A stretch of DNA of 64,000 nucleotides from Terrisporobacter mayombei. GTDB lineage: Bacteria; Bacillota; Clostridia; Peptostreptococcales; Peptostreptococcaceae. Position numbers and translations under genes: made by a program. The stretch spans positions 280,382-344,381 of the forward strand of contig NZ_JACRYU010000016.1 of the NCBI RefSeq assembly GCF_014333445.1, given 5' to 3'. The stretch's first letter is position 1, and every line of letters begins with the position of its first letter. Below are positions 43,049 through 52,024 of the stretch, one piece after another. The notes beneath the pieces were generated by a model. The model had not been told where the DNA came from and did not search any database. It saw only the letters and a list, made by a program, of their open reading frames with translations.

Positions 43049-44374
43049 ATGAACGCAAGAGAAATAGCATATAAAGTTTTATTAGATATAGAAAAAAATA
43101 AAAACTATTCGAATATGGCAATTAATAAACATTTTAAAGATGTAAAATTATCAAATCAAGATAGAGGACTTGCAACAGAAATAATATACGGAGTAATAGA
43201 AAATAAGTATTATATAGATTATATAATTGATAAGTTATCTAAAATAAAAACTAATAAGATGGAAATTTACGTAAAAACTCTTCTTAGAATGGGAATCTAT
43301 CAAATCTTATTTTTAAATAGTATTTCTGACTATGCTGCAGTAAACGAAACTGTAAATTTAGCAAAGAAAAAAAATCCTAAAATATCTGGTTTTGTAAATG
43401 GAATACTTAGGAATGTAATAAGACAAAAAGAAACTATAGGAAGTATTAATGTTAAAGACGAAATAGATTATTTAGCTATTAAATATTCTTATGATAAATG
43501 GATAATAAGAAACTGGATGATTCATTTTGGTAAAGAATTTACTATGGACTTATTAGACGCTAATGCAGAAAAACCTAGTATATATTTAAGAGTGAATACA
43601 CTGAAAATAACTAGAGACGAATTAATTGAAAAGTTAGAAGAACAAGGTGTTAAAGCATCTAAAGTAAGTCAAATAGAAGAAGCTATTAAAGTAGAAAATT
43701 TAAAAAATATAGAAAATAACTCATTATATAAAGAAGGGTTGTTTACTATTCAAGATATAAGTTCTATGTTAGTTGGTAAAGTTATGAATCCAAAGGAAAA
43801 TGCACTAGTATTAGACCTATGTAGTGCTCCAGGTGGAAAAACTACTCATATAGCAACTTTAATGAAAAATACAGGAAAAGTTATATCTAGAGATATATAT
43901 GATCACAAACTAAAATTAATAAAGGCGAGTTGTAGGAGATTAGGCCTTGAAAATGTCGAAGTAGAAGGTTTTGATGGAATGAAACTAGATAGAGAAAGTA
44001 TTGATAAGTTTGACTATGTACTTGCAGATGTTCCATGTTCAGGTCTTGGAATCATAAGAAGAAAACCAGAAATAAAGTATAAAGAAAAAGAAGATTTTAG
44101 AGATTTACCTTCTATACAAAAGAAGATTTTAGAGAATGCATCTAAATATGTTAAAAATGGCGGAACTTTAATTTATAGTACTTGTACAATTCAAGAAGCA
44201 GAAAATATAGATGTTATAAATGAATTTTTACAAAAAAATAAAAACTTTCAATTAGCTCCGATAAATGAAGTCAATATAGACTTAGAAAATCAAGAAAATG
44301 GATATATGAAAATTTATCCTAATATTCATGGAATGGATGGATTCTTTATATCAAAATTAATAAGAGTAAGGTAG
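43049..44374 (+). CDS. rsmB: 16S rRNA (cytosine-967-C5)-methyltransferase
   Basis: 441 residues. N-terminal NusB-like RNA-binding domain (about 1-140), then a SAM-dependent methyltransferase domain with LDLCSAPGGKTTHIA (about 252-266), ADVPCSG containing one catalytic Cys, and STCTIQ with the other. It methylates C967 of 16S rRNA. Starts a unit running through rlmN, prpC and prkC with short gaps. Ribosome binding site AAGGAGAT. Confidence 0.96.
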   Translation: MNAREIAYKVLLDIEKNKNYSNMAINKHFKDVKLSNQDRGLATEIIYGVIENKYYIDYIIDKLSKIKTNKMEIYVKTLLRMGIYQILFLNSISDYAAVNETVNLAKKKNPKISGFVNGILRNVIRQKETIGSINVKDEIDYLAIKYSYDKWIIRNWMIHFGKEFTMDLLDANAEKPSIYLRVNTLKITRDELIEKLEEQGVKASKVSQIEEAIKVENLKNIENNSLYKEGLFTIQDISSMLVGKVMNPKENALVLDLCSAPGGKTTHIATLMKNTGKVISRDIYDHKLKLIKASCRRLGLENVEVEGFDGMKLDRESIDKFDYVLADVPCSGLGIIRRKPEIKYKEKEDFRDLPSIQKKILENASKYVKNGGTLIYSTCTIQEAENIDVINEFLQKNKNFQLAPINEVNIDLENQENGYMKIYPNIHGMDGFFISKLIRVR

Positions 44375-44381
44375 TGATAAT

Positions 44382-45413
44382 ATGTCAGGAAATAAAGTAG
44401 CATTGAAGAATTTTACAGAAGATGAATTAAAAGAATTTTTAAAAGATATGGGAGAAAAACCTTTCAGAGGTAGTCAAATTTTCTCTTGGATATATAAAGG
44501 TGCAAAAACTTTTGATGATATGGTAAATATACCTAAAAGTTTAAGAGAAAAACTAGATAAGGTTTCTTATATAGGGAATATAAAGCAAGAGTTAGTACTG
44601 GAATCGAAAATAGATAAAGCAAAAAAATATTTATTTGAGTTAAATGACGGAAATATAATTGAAACAGTTATGATGGATTATGGAGATAGAATAACTGTAT
44701 GTATATCAAATCAAGTAGGATGTAGAATGGGATGTAAGTTTTGTGCATCTACTTTAGAAGGATTAATTAGAAATTTAGAACCTTGGGAAATTTTAGATCA
44801 AATTTTAAAAGTTCAAGAAGATACTAATAAAAGAGTTTCTAACTTAGTATTAATGGGAAGTGGAGAACCTTTAGATAACTTTGAGAATACTAAGAAGTTT
44901 TTTAAATTAGTTAACGATAAAAATGGATTAAATATAGGATACAGACATATTACTTTATCTACTTGTGGTGTTGTGCCCAAAATGTATGAATTTGCAGATT
45001 TGCAACTACCTATTAATTTAGCTCTTTCGCTACATTCTCCTTTTGATGAAGAAAGAAAAAAAATAATGCCAGTTGCCAATGCATACAAAATAGATGATAT
45101 AATAAAAGCATGTAAGTATTATATTCAAAAGACAAATAGAAGGGTTACTTTTGAATATTCATTGATTAAAGGAGTCAATGATTCTAAAAAAGAAGCTGAT
45201 GCAATTGTAAAACTTCTAAAAGGAATGTTATGTCATGTAAATTTAATTCCTATAAATAAAGTTGAAGAGCGTGAATTTGAAAGACCTGATAAGACATATA
45301 TTTATAAATTTAGAGATATTTTAGAAAAAAACAATATACCAGCTACAGTAAGAATATCTATGGGATCTGATATTGGAGGAGCTTGTGGGCAGCTTAGAAG
45401 ACAACACAAGTAA
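44382..45413 (+). CDS. rlmN: Dual-specificity RNA methyltransferase RlmN
   Basis: 343 residues. Radical SAM motif CRMGCKFC (about residues 112-119), VLMGSGEPLDN, and the C-terminal GGACGQLRR whose Cys is methylated in catalysis. It adds a C2 methyl to A2503 of 23S rRNA and A37 of some tRNAs. Eight bases after rsmB; upstream of prpC-prkC as in many Firmicutes. Confidence 0.97.
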   Translation: MSGNKVALKNFTEDELKEFLKDMGEKPFRGSQIFSWIYKGAKTFDDMVNIPKSLREKLDKVSYIGNIKQELVLESKIDKAKKYLFELNDGNIIETVMMDYGDRITVCISNQVGCRMGCKFCASTLEGLIRNLEPWEILDQILKVQEDTNKRVSNLVLMGSGEPLDNFENTKKFFKLVNDKNGLNIGYRHITLSTCGVVPKMYEFADLQLPINLALSLHSPFDEERKKIMPVANAYKIDDIIKACKYYIQKTNRRVTFEYSLIKGVNDSKKEADAIVKLLKGMLCHVNLIPINKVEEREFERPDKTYIYKFRDILEKNNIPATVRISMGSDIGGACGQLRRQHK

Positions 45414-45431
45414 ATAAGGAGGGTAATTTCT

Positions 45432-46181
45432 ATGATTTATAATTGTGACTCTCATGTAGGAAAAGTTAGAAAAAATAACGAAGATTACTGTATGGGGGAA
45501 GTTATACAGACTGAGGAAGATTATATAGGGATATTTGCTTTAGCCGATGGTATGGGTGGCCATAAAAAAGGAGAGGTAGCAAGTAAAATAGCAGTAGAAA
45601 GTATTATAGATTTTTTAAAAGAGAATATTTTACAAGAATGCGGCATAAAAATGGATTATTTAGATGATGTAATCAAGCAGGGATATAATTATGCAAATAA
45701 AAAAATATATGAAAAATCTTTAGCAGATATTTCTTGTGAAGGTATGGGAACAACTCTTGTAGTAGCAGTTGTTTATAAGGATGATGTAATTATAGCAAAT
45801 GTCGGTGATAGCAGATGTTATTTACTACATAATGATAAATTGAAAAAAATTACTAAAGATCATTCTGTAGTTGAGGAATTACTAAGTGCAAATTTAATAA
45901 CAGAAGAAGAGGCTAGATGCCATCCTCGCAGAAATCAAATTACACGTGCTATGGGTGCTGAAGAAATTATTATTGTAGATATTTTTAGAGAAAAAATTGA
46001 AAAAAATGATATTTTACTTTTAGCTACAGATGGCTTAACAGGATGTGTAGAAGATAAATCTATAAAAGAAATAATTAAGCAGGATAAAGACATTAAAATA
46101 TTATGTGATGATTTGATTAATAAAGCTAACGAGAATTCAGGTAGAGATAATATATCTGTTATCTTAAGTAAGATAGATTAG
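45432..46181 (+). CDS. prpC: PP2C-type serine/threonine phosphatase
   Basis: 249 residues. Metal-binding motifs are VRKNNEDY (residues 12-19), ADGMGGHKKGE (about 40-50), NVGDSRCYL (about 127) and the late ATDGL and GRDNIS. It removes phosphates added by the adjacent kinase PrkC, 12 bases downstream. Also called Stp. Cytoplasmic. Ribosome binding site AAGGAGGGT. Confidence 0.96.
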   Translation: MIYNCDSHVGKVRKNNEDYCMGEVIQTEEDYIGIFALADGMGGHKKGEVASKIAVESIIDFLKENILQECGIKMDYLDDVIKQGYNYANKKIYEKSLADISCEGMGTTLVVAVVYKDDVIIANVGDSRCYLLHNDKLKKITKDHSVVEELLSANLITEEEARCHPRRNQITRAMGAEEIIIVDIFREKIEKNDILLLATDGLTGCVEDKSIKEIIKQDKDIKILCDDLINKANENSGRDNISVILSKID

Positions 46182-46193
46182 GATGGTGATATT

Positions 46194-48026
46194 GTGGGAG
46201 AAACAATTTTAGGAAATAGATATGAAATTATAAATAAGATTGGTGACGGAGGAATGGCCTTTGTTTATCAAGCAAAAGATAGATTGTTAAATAGAATCGT
46301 TGCTGTAAAAGTATTAAGACCAGAATTTGTTGATGATGAAGAATTCTTAGCAAAATTCAAAAGAGAAGCAGAAGCCGTAGCTAATATTACTCATCCAAAT
46401 ATAGTTAACGTATATGATGTTGGTTGTGATGGAAAAGTAAATTATATTGTAATGGAATATGTTGATGGACAAAACTTAAAGGAAATTATAAAAAATGAAG
46501 GGACACTAGATGAATATACAGCTTTAGATATAACAAAACAAATAGCTAAAGCCCTTGGAGCAGCCCATAGAAAGGGAGTTATTCATAGAGATATAAAACC
46601 TCATAATATATTGATTTCTAATGAAGGTAGAAATGTAAAGGTTGCAGATTTTGGTATAGCTAAAGCAGCTACTAATTCTACTATGACGAATATAGGTAGT
46701 ATAATCGGTTCTGTTCATTATTTTTCTCCAGAACAGGCTAAAGGTCAATCTGTAAAAAATAATGCTGATTTATATTCTTTAGGTATAGTTTTATATGAAA
46801 TGATACTTGGAAAAGTTCCTTTTAAAGGTGATAGTCCAATTTCTATAGCACTTCAACATATTAATGAGGATATAGAATTTACACCAGAGGAAAAAACTAA
46901 TGTACCTCAAAGTATAAGAACTTTAATAAAAAAATTAACGGAAAAATCACCAGAAGATAGATATCAAAGTAGTGAAGAAGTTATTGAAGATATAGAATAT
47001 ATTGAAGAAAATATTGATTTAGATTTTATTAAACAATATGATGATTTTGCTACTAAAAGAATGAATAATTCTGCTGTAATAAATTCATCTACAAAAAAAG
47101 AAAATACTGTTGATCCTGAAGTAGAATATGATGATAATGATGATACATATGAAGAAGAGCAGGAAAAGAAAATTAAGAAAAAGCAAAAGAAAAACAAAAA
47201 TAAAAAAGGGTTTAAAGGGACTTTAATTGCTATACTTGCTTTGATTGTTTTAGTATTTGCTGGGATATCAACCAATGGATTTGGATTATTAGGAAATAAT
47301 GATAATGATGATGTAATTTATGCTCCAGATCTTTTAAACTTAAGTCTTGAAAATGCTAACAAAATGGTTAGGGATGCGGGGTTAAAATTAGAAATATCAG
47401 AAGAAAATGATTCTTTAATAGAAAAAAATCATGTTATATCACAAACTCCATCTCAAGGTACGGAACTTAAAAAAGGTGATACTATTCACATAATTATAAG
47501 TCTTGGGCCAAAAGATTTATCAATACCTAATTTAAGAGGTTATACATTAGAAGATGCTAAGAAAGTATTAAGTCAAGAGGGATTATCACTTGGAGCTGTA
47601 AGTTATGAGTATAGTGAAATTTATGCATCTGGTACGGTGATTAATCAAAACCCTATGGCTGGCTCTGGAAATGTTAAAAAAGGTGATGCTATAAATGTTG
47701 TAGTGAGTAAAGGTAAAAAAACAGAAGATAAACCGGCAGAAGAGGAAAAACCAACTGAAGATGGTTCTAACTCAAATAATAATGGTGAAGATAATGGCAA
47801 TGCTAATGGTGGTGAAAACAGTGGTGGAAGTAATGGAAGTAGTACTGATGGAACTAACAATAGCGGTGGAAGTAATGGAAGTGGTACTGGTGGAACTAAC
47901 AATGGCGGCGGAAGTAATGGAAGTGGTACTGATGGAACTAACAATGGCGGCGAAGGTAATGGAAGTGGTACTGGTACCCCACCTAGCCAACAGACAATGA
48001 ATGAAACTAATATAAATAGTAATTAA
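46194..48026 (+). CDS. prkC: PASTA-domain Ser/Thr protein kinase with Ser/Gly/Asn-rich tail
   Basis: 610 residues; GTG start after GGATGGTGAT. The kinase domain (about 10-270) has the glycine loop KIGDGGMAFVY, VAVK lysine, HRDIKPHNIL catalytic loop and DFGIA. A lysine-rich stretch precedes the single membrane helix (about 342-362). Outside are two PASTA domains (about 373-505) and then a long hydrophilic tail rich in Gly, Ser and Asn with 14-residue repeats. C. difficile PrkC is reported to have the same two PASTA domains and SGN-rich end. It senses wall fragments or lipid II and phosphorylates division and envelope proteins. Confidence 0.96.
   Translation: MGETILGNRYEIINKIGDGGMAFVYQAKDRLLNRIVAVKVLRPEFVDDEEFLAKFKREAEAVANITHPNIVNVYDVGCDGKVNYIVMEYVDGQNLKEIIKNEGTLDEYTALDITKQIAKALGAAHRKGVIHRDIKPHNILISNEGRNVKVADFGIAKAATNSTMTNIGSIIGSVHYFSPEQAKGQSVKNNADLYSLGIVLYEMILGKVPFKGDSPISIALQHINEDIEFTPEEKTNVPQSIRTLIKKLTEKSPEDRYQSSEEVIEDIEYIEENIDLDFIKQYDDFATKRMNNSAVINSSTKKENTVDPEVEYDDNDDTYEEEQEKKIKKKQKKNKNKKGFKGTLIAILALIVLVFAGISTNGFGLLGNNDNDDVIYAPDLLNLSLENANKMVRDAGLKLEISEENDSLIEKNHVISQTPSQGTELKKGDTIHIIISLGPKDLSIPNLRGYTLEDAKKVLSQEGLSLGAVSYEYSEIYASGTVINQNPMAGSGNVKKGDAINVVVSKGKKTEDKPAEEEKPTEDGSNSNNNGEDNGNANGGENSGGSNGSSTDGTNNSGGSNGSGTGGTNNGGGSNGSGTDGTNNGGEGNGSGTGTPPSQQTMNETNINSN
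47823..47976 (+). repeat. 42-bp tandem repeat in the prkC tail
   Basis: Units begin at 47823, 47865, 47907 and 47949 (GGTGGAAGTAATGG-type), 42 bases apart, with the last unit incomplete. Each encodes a 14-residue block such as GGSNGSGTDGTNNG. The phase is kept, so copy-number change would not break the frame. Confidence 0.88.
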
Positions 48027-48047
48027 GAATAAAATTAAATTCATATT

Positions 48048-48089
48048 AACAAAATATAAGTAAGCATAGCTTACTTATATTTTGTTTTT
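48048..48089 (+). terminator. prkC terminator
   Basis: Perfect 18-bp stem AACAAAATATAAGTAAGC with its complement at 48069-48086, ATA loop, and T-run. Very strong by length. Confidence 0.85.
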
Positions 48090-48197
48090 GTTTATTTTAT
48101 ATCCGTAAAAAACTGATATATGATAATTAATTAAAAAATAATAAAATTATTGTGGTAATATATAATAAAGTGTTAATTAAAAATAAGGAGGCAGTTA

Positions 48198-49079
48198 ATG
48201 TTAGATGGAAGGATAATGAAAGGAATAGGGGGATTTTACTACGTAGATACAGAAAAGGGATTATACGAATGTAGAGCTAGGGGGATTTTTAGAAAAAACA
48301 AACAAACACCTCTAGTGGGAGATAGAGTAAAAATTAGTGTGGTTGATGAGGAAAAGAAAATAGGTGTTGTTGAAGAAATTGACAAGAGAGATAGTGAGCT
48401 TATAAGACCACCAATATCCAATGTTAACAAAGCATTAATAGTTTTTGCTGTCAAAAACCCTACACCTCATTTATCTTTGTTAGATAGATTTATAGTTCTT
48501 GCGGAAAGAGAAAATTTAGAAATAGTAATAGTACTTACAAAAGTTGACTTAGATGAAGATAATACTACTGAAAAAATTAAATCAATATATGAACTTAGTG
48601 GATATAAAGTTATCCCAGTTAGCACTAAATCTAAAATGAATATAGATAAAGTAAAAGAAGAACTAAATAATAGTGTAGTAGTATTTGCAGGTCCATCAGG
48701 AGTAGGAAAATCAAGCCTATTAAATGAAATAGATGCAAACTTTGAACTACAAACTGGAGAAGTTAGTGATAAAATAAAAAGAGGAAAGCATACTACAAGA
48801 CATGCTGAACTTTTAAAACTAGAATGTGGTGGAATTGTAGCAGATACACCAGGATTTTCTTCTTTAACATTAGATGACATAGATGAAAATGAATTAAAAG
48901 AATATTTTATTGAGTTTGATGAAGTTGACAGCTGCAGATTTGGAAATAAGTGCATCCATGAAAATGAACCAAGTTGTGGAGTGAAAGAGGCTGTTGAAGA
49001 AGGGGAAATTTCAAAAGTAAGATATGAAAGTTATATACAATTACTAAATGAAATAAGACAAGGGAAAAGGAGATATTAA
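48198..49079 (+). CDS. rsgA: Ribosome small subunit-dependent GTPase RsgA
   Basis: 293 residues. N-terminal OB fold, then a circularly permuted GTPase: the G4 motif TKVD (about 114) precedes Walker A GPSGVGKSS (about 166-174) and DTPG. The C-terminal zinc knuckle shows CRFGNKCIHENEPSC. It matures the 30S subunit. Ribosome binding site AAGGAGG. Four bases before rpe. Confidence 0.96.
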   Translation: MLDGRIMKGIGGFYYVDTEKGLYECRARGIFRKNKQTPLVGDRVKISVVDEEKKIGVVEEIDKRDSELIRPPISNVNKALIVFAVKNPTPHLSLLDRFIVLAERENLEIVIVLTKVDLDEDNTTEKIKSIYELSGYKVIPVSTKSKMNIDKVKEELNNSVVVFAGPSGVGKSSLLNEIDANFELQTGEVSDKIKRGKHTTRHAELLKLECGGIVADTPGFSSLTLDDIDENELKEYFIEFDEVDSCRFGNKCIHENEPSCGVKEAVEEGEISKVRYESYIQLLNEIRQGKRRY

Positions 49080-49082
49080 GAA

Positions 49083-49739
49083 ATGATAAAATTAGCACCA
49101 TCAATATTATCAGCAGATTTTGCAAGATTATTAGAAGACGTTAAAAAGGTAGAAGAAGCAGGGTGTGAATATTTACATATTGATGTTATGGATGGACATT
49201 TTGTCCCGAATATAACATTAGGACCAGGTATTGTTAAATCATTAAGAAAAGATGTAAATATGGTATTTGATACTCATCTTATGATAGAAAATCCTGATAA
49301 TTACATTAAGGATTTTGTTGATGCAGGTAGTGATTTAATCGTTGTTCATCAAGAAGCATGTAGACATTTACATAGAACTATTCAAAATATAAAATCTTAC
49401 AATGTAAAAGCAGGTGTAGCCTTAAACCCAGCTACCCCTATAGAAACTATTAAACATGTACTTGAGGATGTAGATATGGTACTTATAATGACTGTTAACC
49501 CAGGGTTTGGAGGACAATCTTTTATTGAAAGTACAATAGAGAAAATTCAAGAACTAAAAAAATTAATAGATGAAAAAAATCTAAATGTTGATATACAAGT
49601 TGATGGTGGTATTAAGCCAAATAATATAGATAAAGTTGTGAAAGCTGGAGCAAATATAATAGTTGCAGGTTCAGCTATATTTAATAGTGATGATATATCT
49701 CAAACAGTAAAATTAATGAGAGAGAATGCTAAACTTTAG
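49083..49739 (+). CDS. rpe: Ribulose-phosphate 3-epimerase
   Basis: 218 residues. TIM-barrel signatures: APSILSADFARL, HIDVMDGHFVPN (metal ligands), MTVNPGFGGQ and QVDGGI. It interconverts ribulose-5-phosphate and xylulose-5-phosphate. Sits between rsgA and thiN, the usual Firmicute order after prkC. Confidence 0.97.
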   Translation: MIKLAPSILSADFARLLEDVKKVEEAGCEYLHIDVMDGHFVPNITLGPGIVKSLRKDVNMVFDTHLMIENPDNYIKDFVDAGSDLIVVHQEACRHLHRTIQNIKSYNVKAGVALNPATPIETIKHVLEDVDMVLIMTVNPGFGGQSFIESTIEKIQELKKLIDEKNLNVDIQVDGGIKPNNIDKVVKAGANIIVAGSAIFNSDDISQTVKLMRENAKL

Positions 49740-49748
49740 GAGAGATCA

Positions 49749-50396
49749 ATGAAAGTTTGTATTGTATTAAATGGAGAAGTAAAAGATTATAAAAGAACAA
49801 AAGAAATAATACTTGAAGAAAATTATAATTATATTATAGGGGCTGACGGTGGATGTAATCATTTATTTAAAATGAATATTACACCGAACTATATTGTAGG
49901 AGATTTAGATTCTATAAAAAGAGAAGTAATAGAGTATTATGAAAATAAAAATGTGACATTTAAACGATACCCTTCTCATAAAGATGAAACTGACTCTGAA
50001 ATATGTATATATTTAGCTAAATTGCTGGGAGCTGATGAAATAGATCTTTTTGCCACATTAGGTGGAAGGATAGATCATACTTTAGCTAATATAGGTCTAA
50101 TGAATTACATAAAAGAAAATAATATGAAACCTAGAATATTGACTAGTGAAGAAGAAATCTTAATGGTTAAAAATGAGACTATCAATTTAAAGGGAAAAAA
50201 AGGAGATACTATATCTGTGATATCTATAAATGGAGAATCTAAAGGTGTAACATTGAAAAAATTAGAATATCCTTTAGATAATGCTACAGTAAATCACTTA
50301 TCTCCTTTAGGAATCTCTAATGTTATGTTAGAAGATGAATGTATAATAAGTATAAAAGATGGATGTGCATTAATTATACGGAATTTTAATATTTAA
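49749..50396 (+). CDS. thiN: Thiamine pyrophosphokinase
   Basis: 215 residues. GADGGCNHL and VGDLDS (about residues 35-60), then YPSHKDETDSE and LGGRIDHTLAN are the ThiN catalytic motifs. It makes thiamine diphosphate from thiamine and ATP. Ribosome binding site AGGAGAG. A perfect hairpin terminator follows at once. Confidence 0.96.
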   Translation: MKVCIVLNGEVKDYKRTKEIILEENYNYIIGADGGCNHLFKMNITPNYIVGDLDSIKREVIEYYENKNVTFKRYPSHKDETDSEICIYLAKLLGADEIDLFATLGGRIDHTLANIGLMNYIKENNMKPRILTSEEEILMVKNETINLKGKKGDTISVISINGESKGVTLKKLEYPLDNATVNHLSPLGISNVMLEDECIISIKDGCALIIRNFNI

Positions 50397-50400
50397 TAAA

Positions 50401-50437
50401 AAATCCTTCGTAATATATATTACGAAGGATTTTTTTA
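50401..50437 (+). terminator. thiN terminator
   Basis: Perfect 14-bp palindromic stem AATCCTTCGTAATA with its complement, followed by seven T. Reads on either strand. Confidence 0.88.
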
Positions 50438-50843
50438 TAAACTATAATACGATAAAATGGTTCATTTTTTAGTTAAAATATACTTTTTAATATATAATAT
50501 ATTAATTAAATCTAAGTAATAATATTTTTTTTAGAGGATTAACTAGATAGAGTTGTAGATAAAACTAAATTCTATTAAAGTTTTATATATTTATAATTCT
50601 AAAACAAGAACCTTCCTTAATATAATTATATAGAAGTTTTATATGTGATTAAAATATATAGTCTTTATGACATGAAAAAGGGTTATACATATGGGTAATA
50701 AATTAGAACAAGTAATAGTTACAAGTTATTGATAAAAGGTCTATAAACTTAATATACTGCATAAAAATTATTAATATTATGATTAATCTTTATAGGTATT
50801 ATTTAGAGCATAGAGACTTGTATTAACCTGGGAGGGGATAATT
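50438..50843. other. Gene-free stretch upstream of spoVM
   Basis: About 400 very AT-rich bases. A 13-codon open frame at 50691-50732 has only a weak ribosome binding site and is not called. I found no convincing SigE promoter for spoVM here. Confidence 0.4.
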
Positions 50844-50927
50844 ATGAAGATGGTAACTATAAAATTACCAAAGTGGATTTCTAATATTGTTTTGAAATTT
50901 ATGAGAGGAAATAAAAACAATAAATAA
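50844..50927 (+). CDS. spoVM: Stage V sporulation protein M, 27 residues
   Basis: A 27-codon gene with a strong GGGAGGGG ribosome binding site. The peptide starts MKMVTIKLPKW; B. subtilis SpoVM (26 residues) starts MKFYTIKLPKF, so TIKLPK and the helix-breaking Pro9 are conserved in register. The rest is an amphipathic helix ending in a basic tail. SpoVM inserts in the convex outer forespore membrane and anchors SpoIVA, also in this window. The place, between thiN and rpmB, is the conserved spoVM position. Followed by a hairpin. Confidence 0.92.
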   Translation: MKMVTIKLPKWISNIVLKFMRGNKNNK

Positions 50928-50959
50928 AGAAAAGATGATAAACTATTAGATAAAAAATG

Positions 50960-50985
50960 AGAGCCTACAGTATAGTAGGCTCTTT
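50960..50985. terminator. Hairpin between spoVM and rpmB
   Basis: Perfect 9-bp stem AGAGCCTAC / GTAGGCTCT with an AGTATA loop. Only TTT follows on the plus strand; the minus strand has a CATTTTTT tail. It likely ends both convergent genes. Confidence 0.7.
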
Positions 50986-51006
50986 ACTAATAAAATTAAT
51001 TTATTA

Positions 51007-51195
51007 TTAAGCTCTTTCAACTTTATTTGAACGTAAGCATCTTGTACAAACTTTAACTCTTTTTGGAGTTCCATTTTCTATAACTTTAACGTTTCTTAAG
51101 TTAGCAGCCCATGTTCTCTTGCTGTGTTTATTTGAGTGTGATACTTGGTTTCCTGAAACTTTACCTTTACCACATACGCAACATACTCTTGACAT
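51007..51195 (-). CDS. rpmB: 50S ribosomal protein L28
   Basis: 62 residues from the ATG at 51195, behind AAGGAGGTGT; the in-frame GTG three codons upstream is inside that site. Begins SRVCCVCGKGKVSGNQVSHS and has a second CTRC pair, so this is the zinc-binding four-cysteine form. It lies opposite in strand to spoVM and the asp23-like gene, as in other Firmicutes. Confidence 0.96.
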   Translation of the reverse strand: MSRVCCVCGKGKVSGNQVSHSNKHSKRTWAANLRNVKVIENGTPKRVKVCTRCLRSNKVERA

Positions 51196-51204
51196 TATAT
51201 ACAC

Positions 51205-51534
51205 CTCCTTAAAATGATAACTATTTTAAGACTAAAAACATATTTATATTAACATAAAATTTGAATTTCTGCAATAAAAATATATAATTGTTCTTAAGAT
51301 ATTGAAGATTTTCCTATTATCATATAAAATTATATATATAAATTTTACTAATGTAAATATTAAAAAAGAAAATAATGATAAAAGTTTATAGTCATTATTT
51401 TACTGTGAGGTAAATTACTATATTTCATGAAAAATATACATTTTTATATTTGCCTTATGGTAAGTAGAATAAACGTCTTTTTAGTTGTAAATTAATTAAC
51501 TTTTCATTATTAATTACTTATAGTATTATATATC
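51205..51534. other. Gene-free stretch between rpmB and the Asp23 gene promoter
   Basis: About 330 bases, very AT-rich. On the minus strand TTGCAG (51274-51269), 17 bases and TAATAT (51251-51246) could be the rpmB promoter, but the -10 box is a modest match. Nothing else is evident. Confidence 0.4.
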
Positions 51535-51563
51535 TTGTCTAAAATAAAAATATAAACTATAAT
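51535..51563 (+). promoter_or_regulatory. SigmaA-type promoter for the asp23-fakA unit
   Basis: TTGTCT (51535-51540), 17-base spacer, perfect TATAAT (51558-51563). The leader would be about 90 bases. Confidence 0.65.
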
Positions 51564-51658
51564 TTATTAAAATAAAGTAAAAATATTTACTGTAATGAAA
51601 TTTTAATTAATATTGAACAAAATATAAAATTAATAAAATAAAATGAGGGGGTAAAACC

Positions 51659-52009
51659 ATGGCTACTAAAGTAAACAATGAATATGGATGTATAGAAATA
51701 GATAAACATGTTATAGCTCAAATTGCATATAGAGCTGCAATGGAGAGTTACGGATTAGTAGGTTTCTCGCAAAAAATAAAAGGTATTGTCGAATTATTAA
51801 AAGGTGATAATGCAACAAAAGGTGTTAAAGTAATAGAGACAGAAGATAATACATTAGAGATAGAATTATTTGTTATAATGCAATATGGAATTAATATTTC
51901 TACAGTAGCAAATAACATAATTGACAGAGTAAAATATTCAGTAGAAAACATTACATCAATAAAGGTAAGTAAAATTGATATTAATGTTCAAGGTATAAGG
52001 GTTAAGTAA
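51659..52009 (+). CDS. Asp23/Gls24 family envelope-stress protein (YloU)
   Basis: 116 residues covering one Asp23/Gls24 domain: YGCIEIDKHVIAQIAYRAA at the start and a valine-rich VKVSKIDINVQGIR-like end. This family is cytoplasmic, membrane-associated, and linked to envelope homeostasis. It is immediately upstream of fakA, the universal YloU-YloV pairing in Firmicutes. Ribosome binding site AGGGGG. Confidence 0.9.
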   Translation: MATKVNNEYGCIEIDKHVIAQIAYRAAMESYGLVGFSQKIKGIVELLKGDNATKGVKVIETEDNTLEIELFVIMQYGINISTVANNIIDRVKYSVENITSIKVSKIDINVQGIRVK

Positions 52010-52024
52010 TATAGGAGGAAAAAT

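Noticed and set aside
47645..48044. Long open frames on the minus strand and in another plus frame within prkC
   Set aside because: They are shadows of the low-complexity repeat; the prkC frame continues through with PASTA domains and tail.
50691..50732. 13-codon open frame upstream of spoVM
   Set aside because: Weak ribosome binding site, no recognisable sequence, and such short frames are expected by chance in 400 AT-rich bases.
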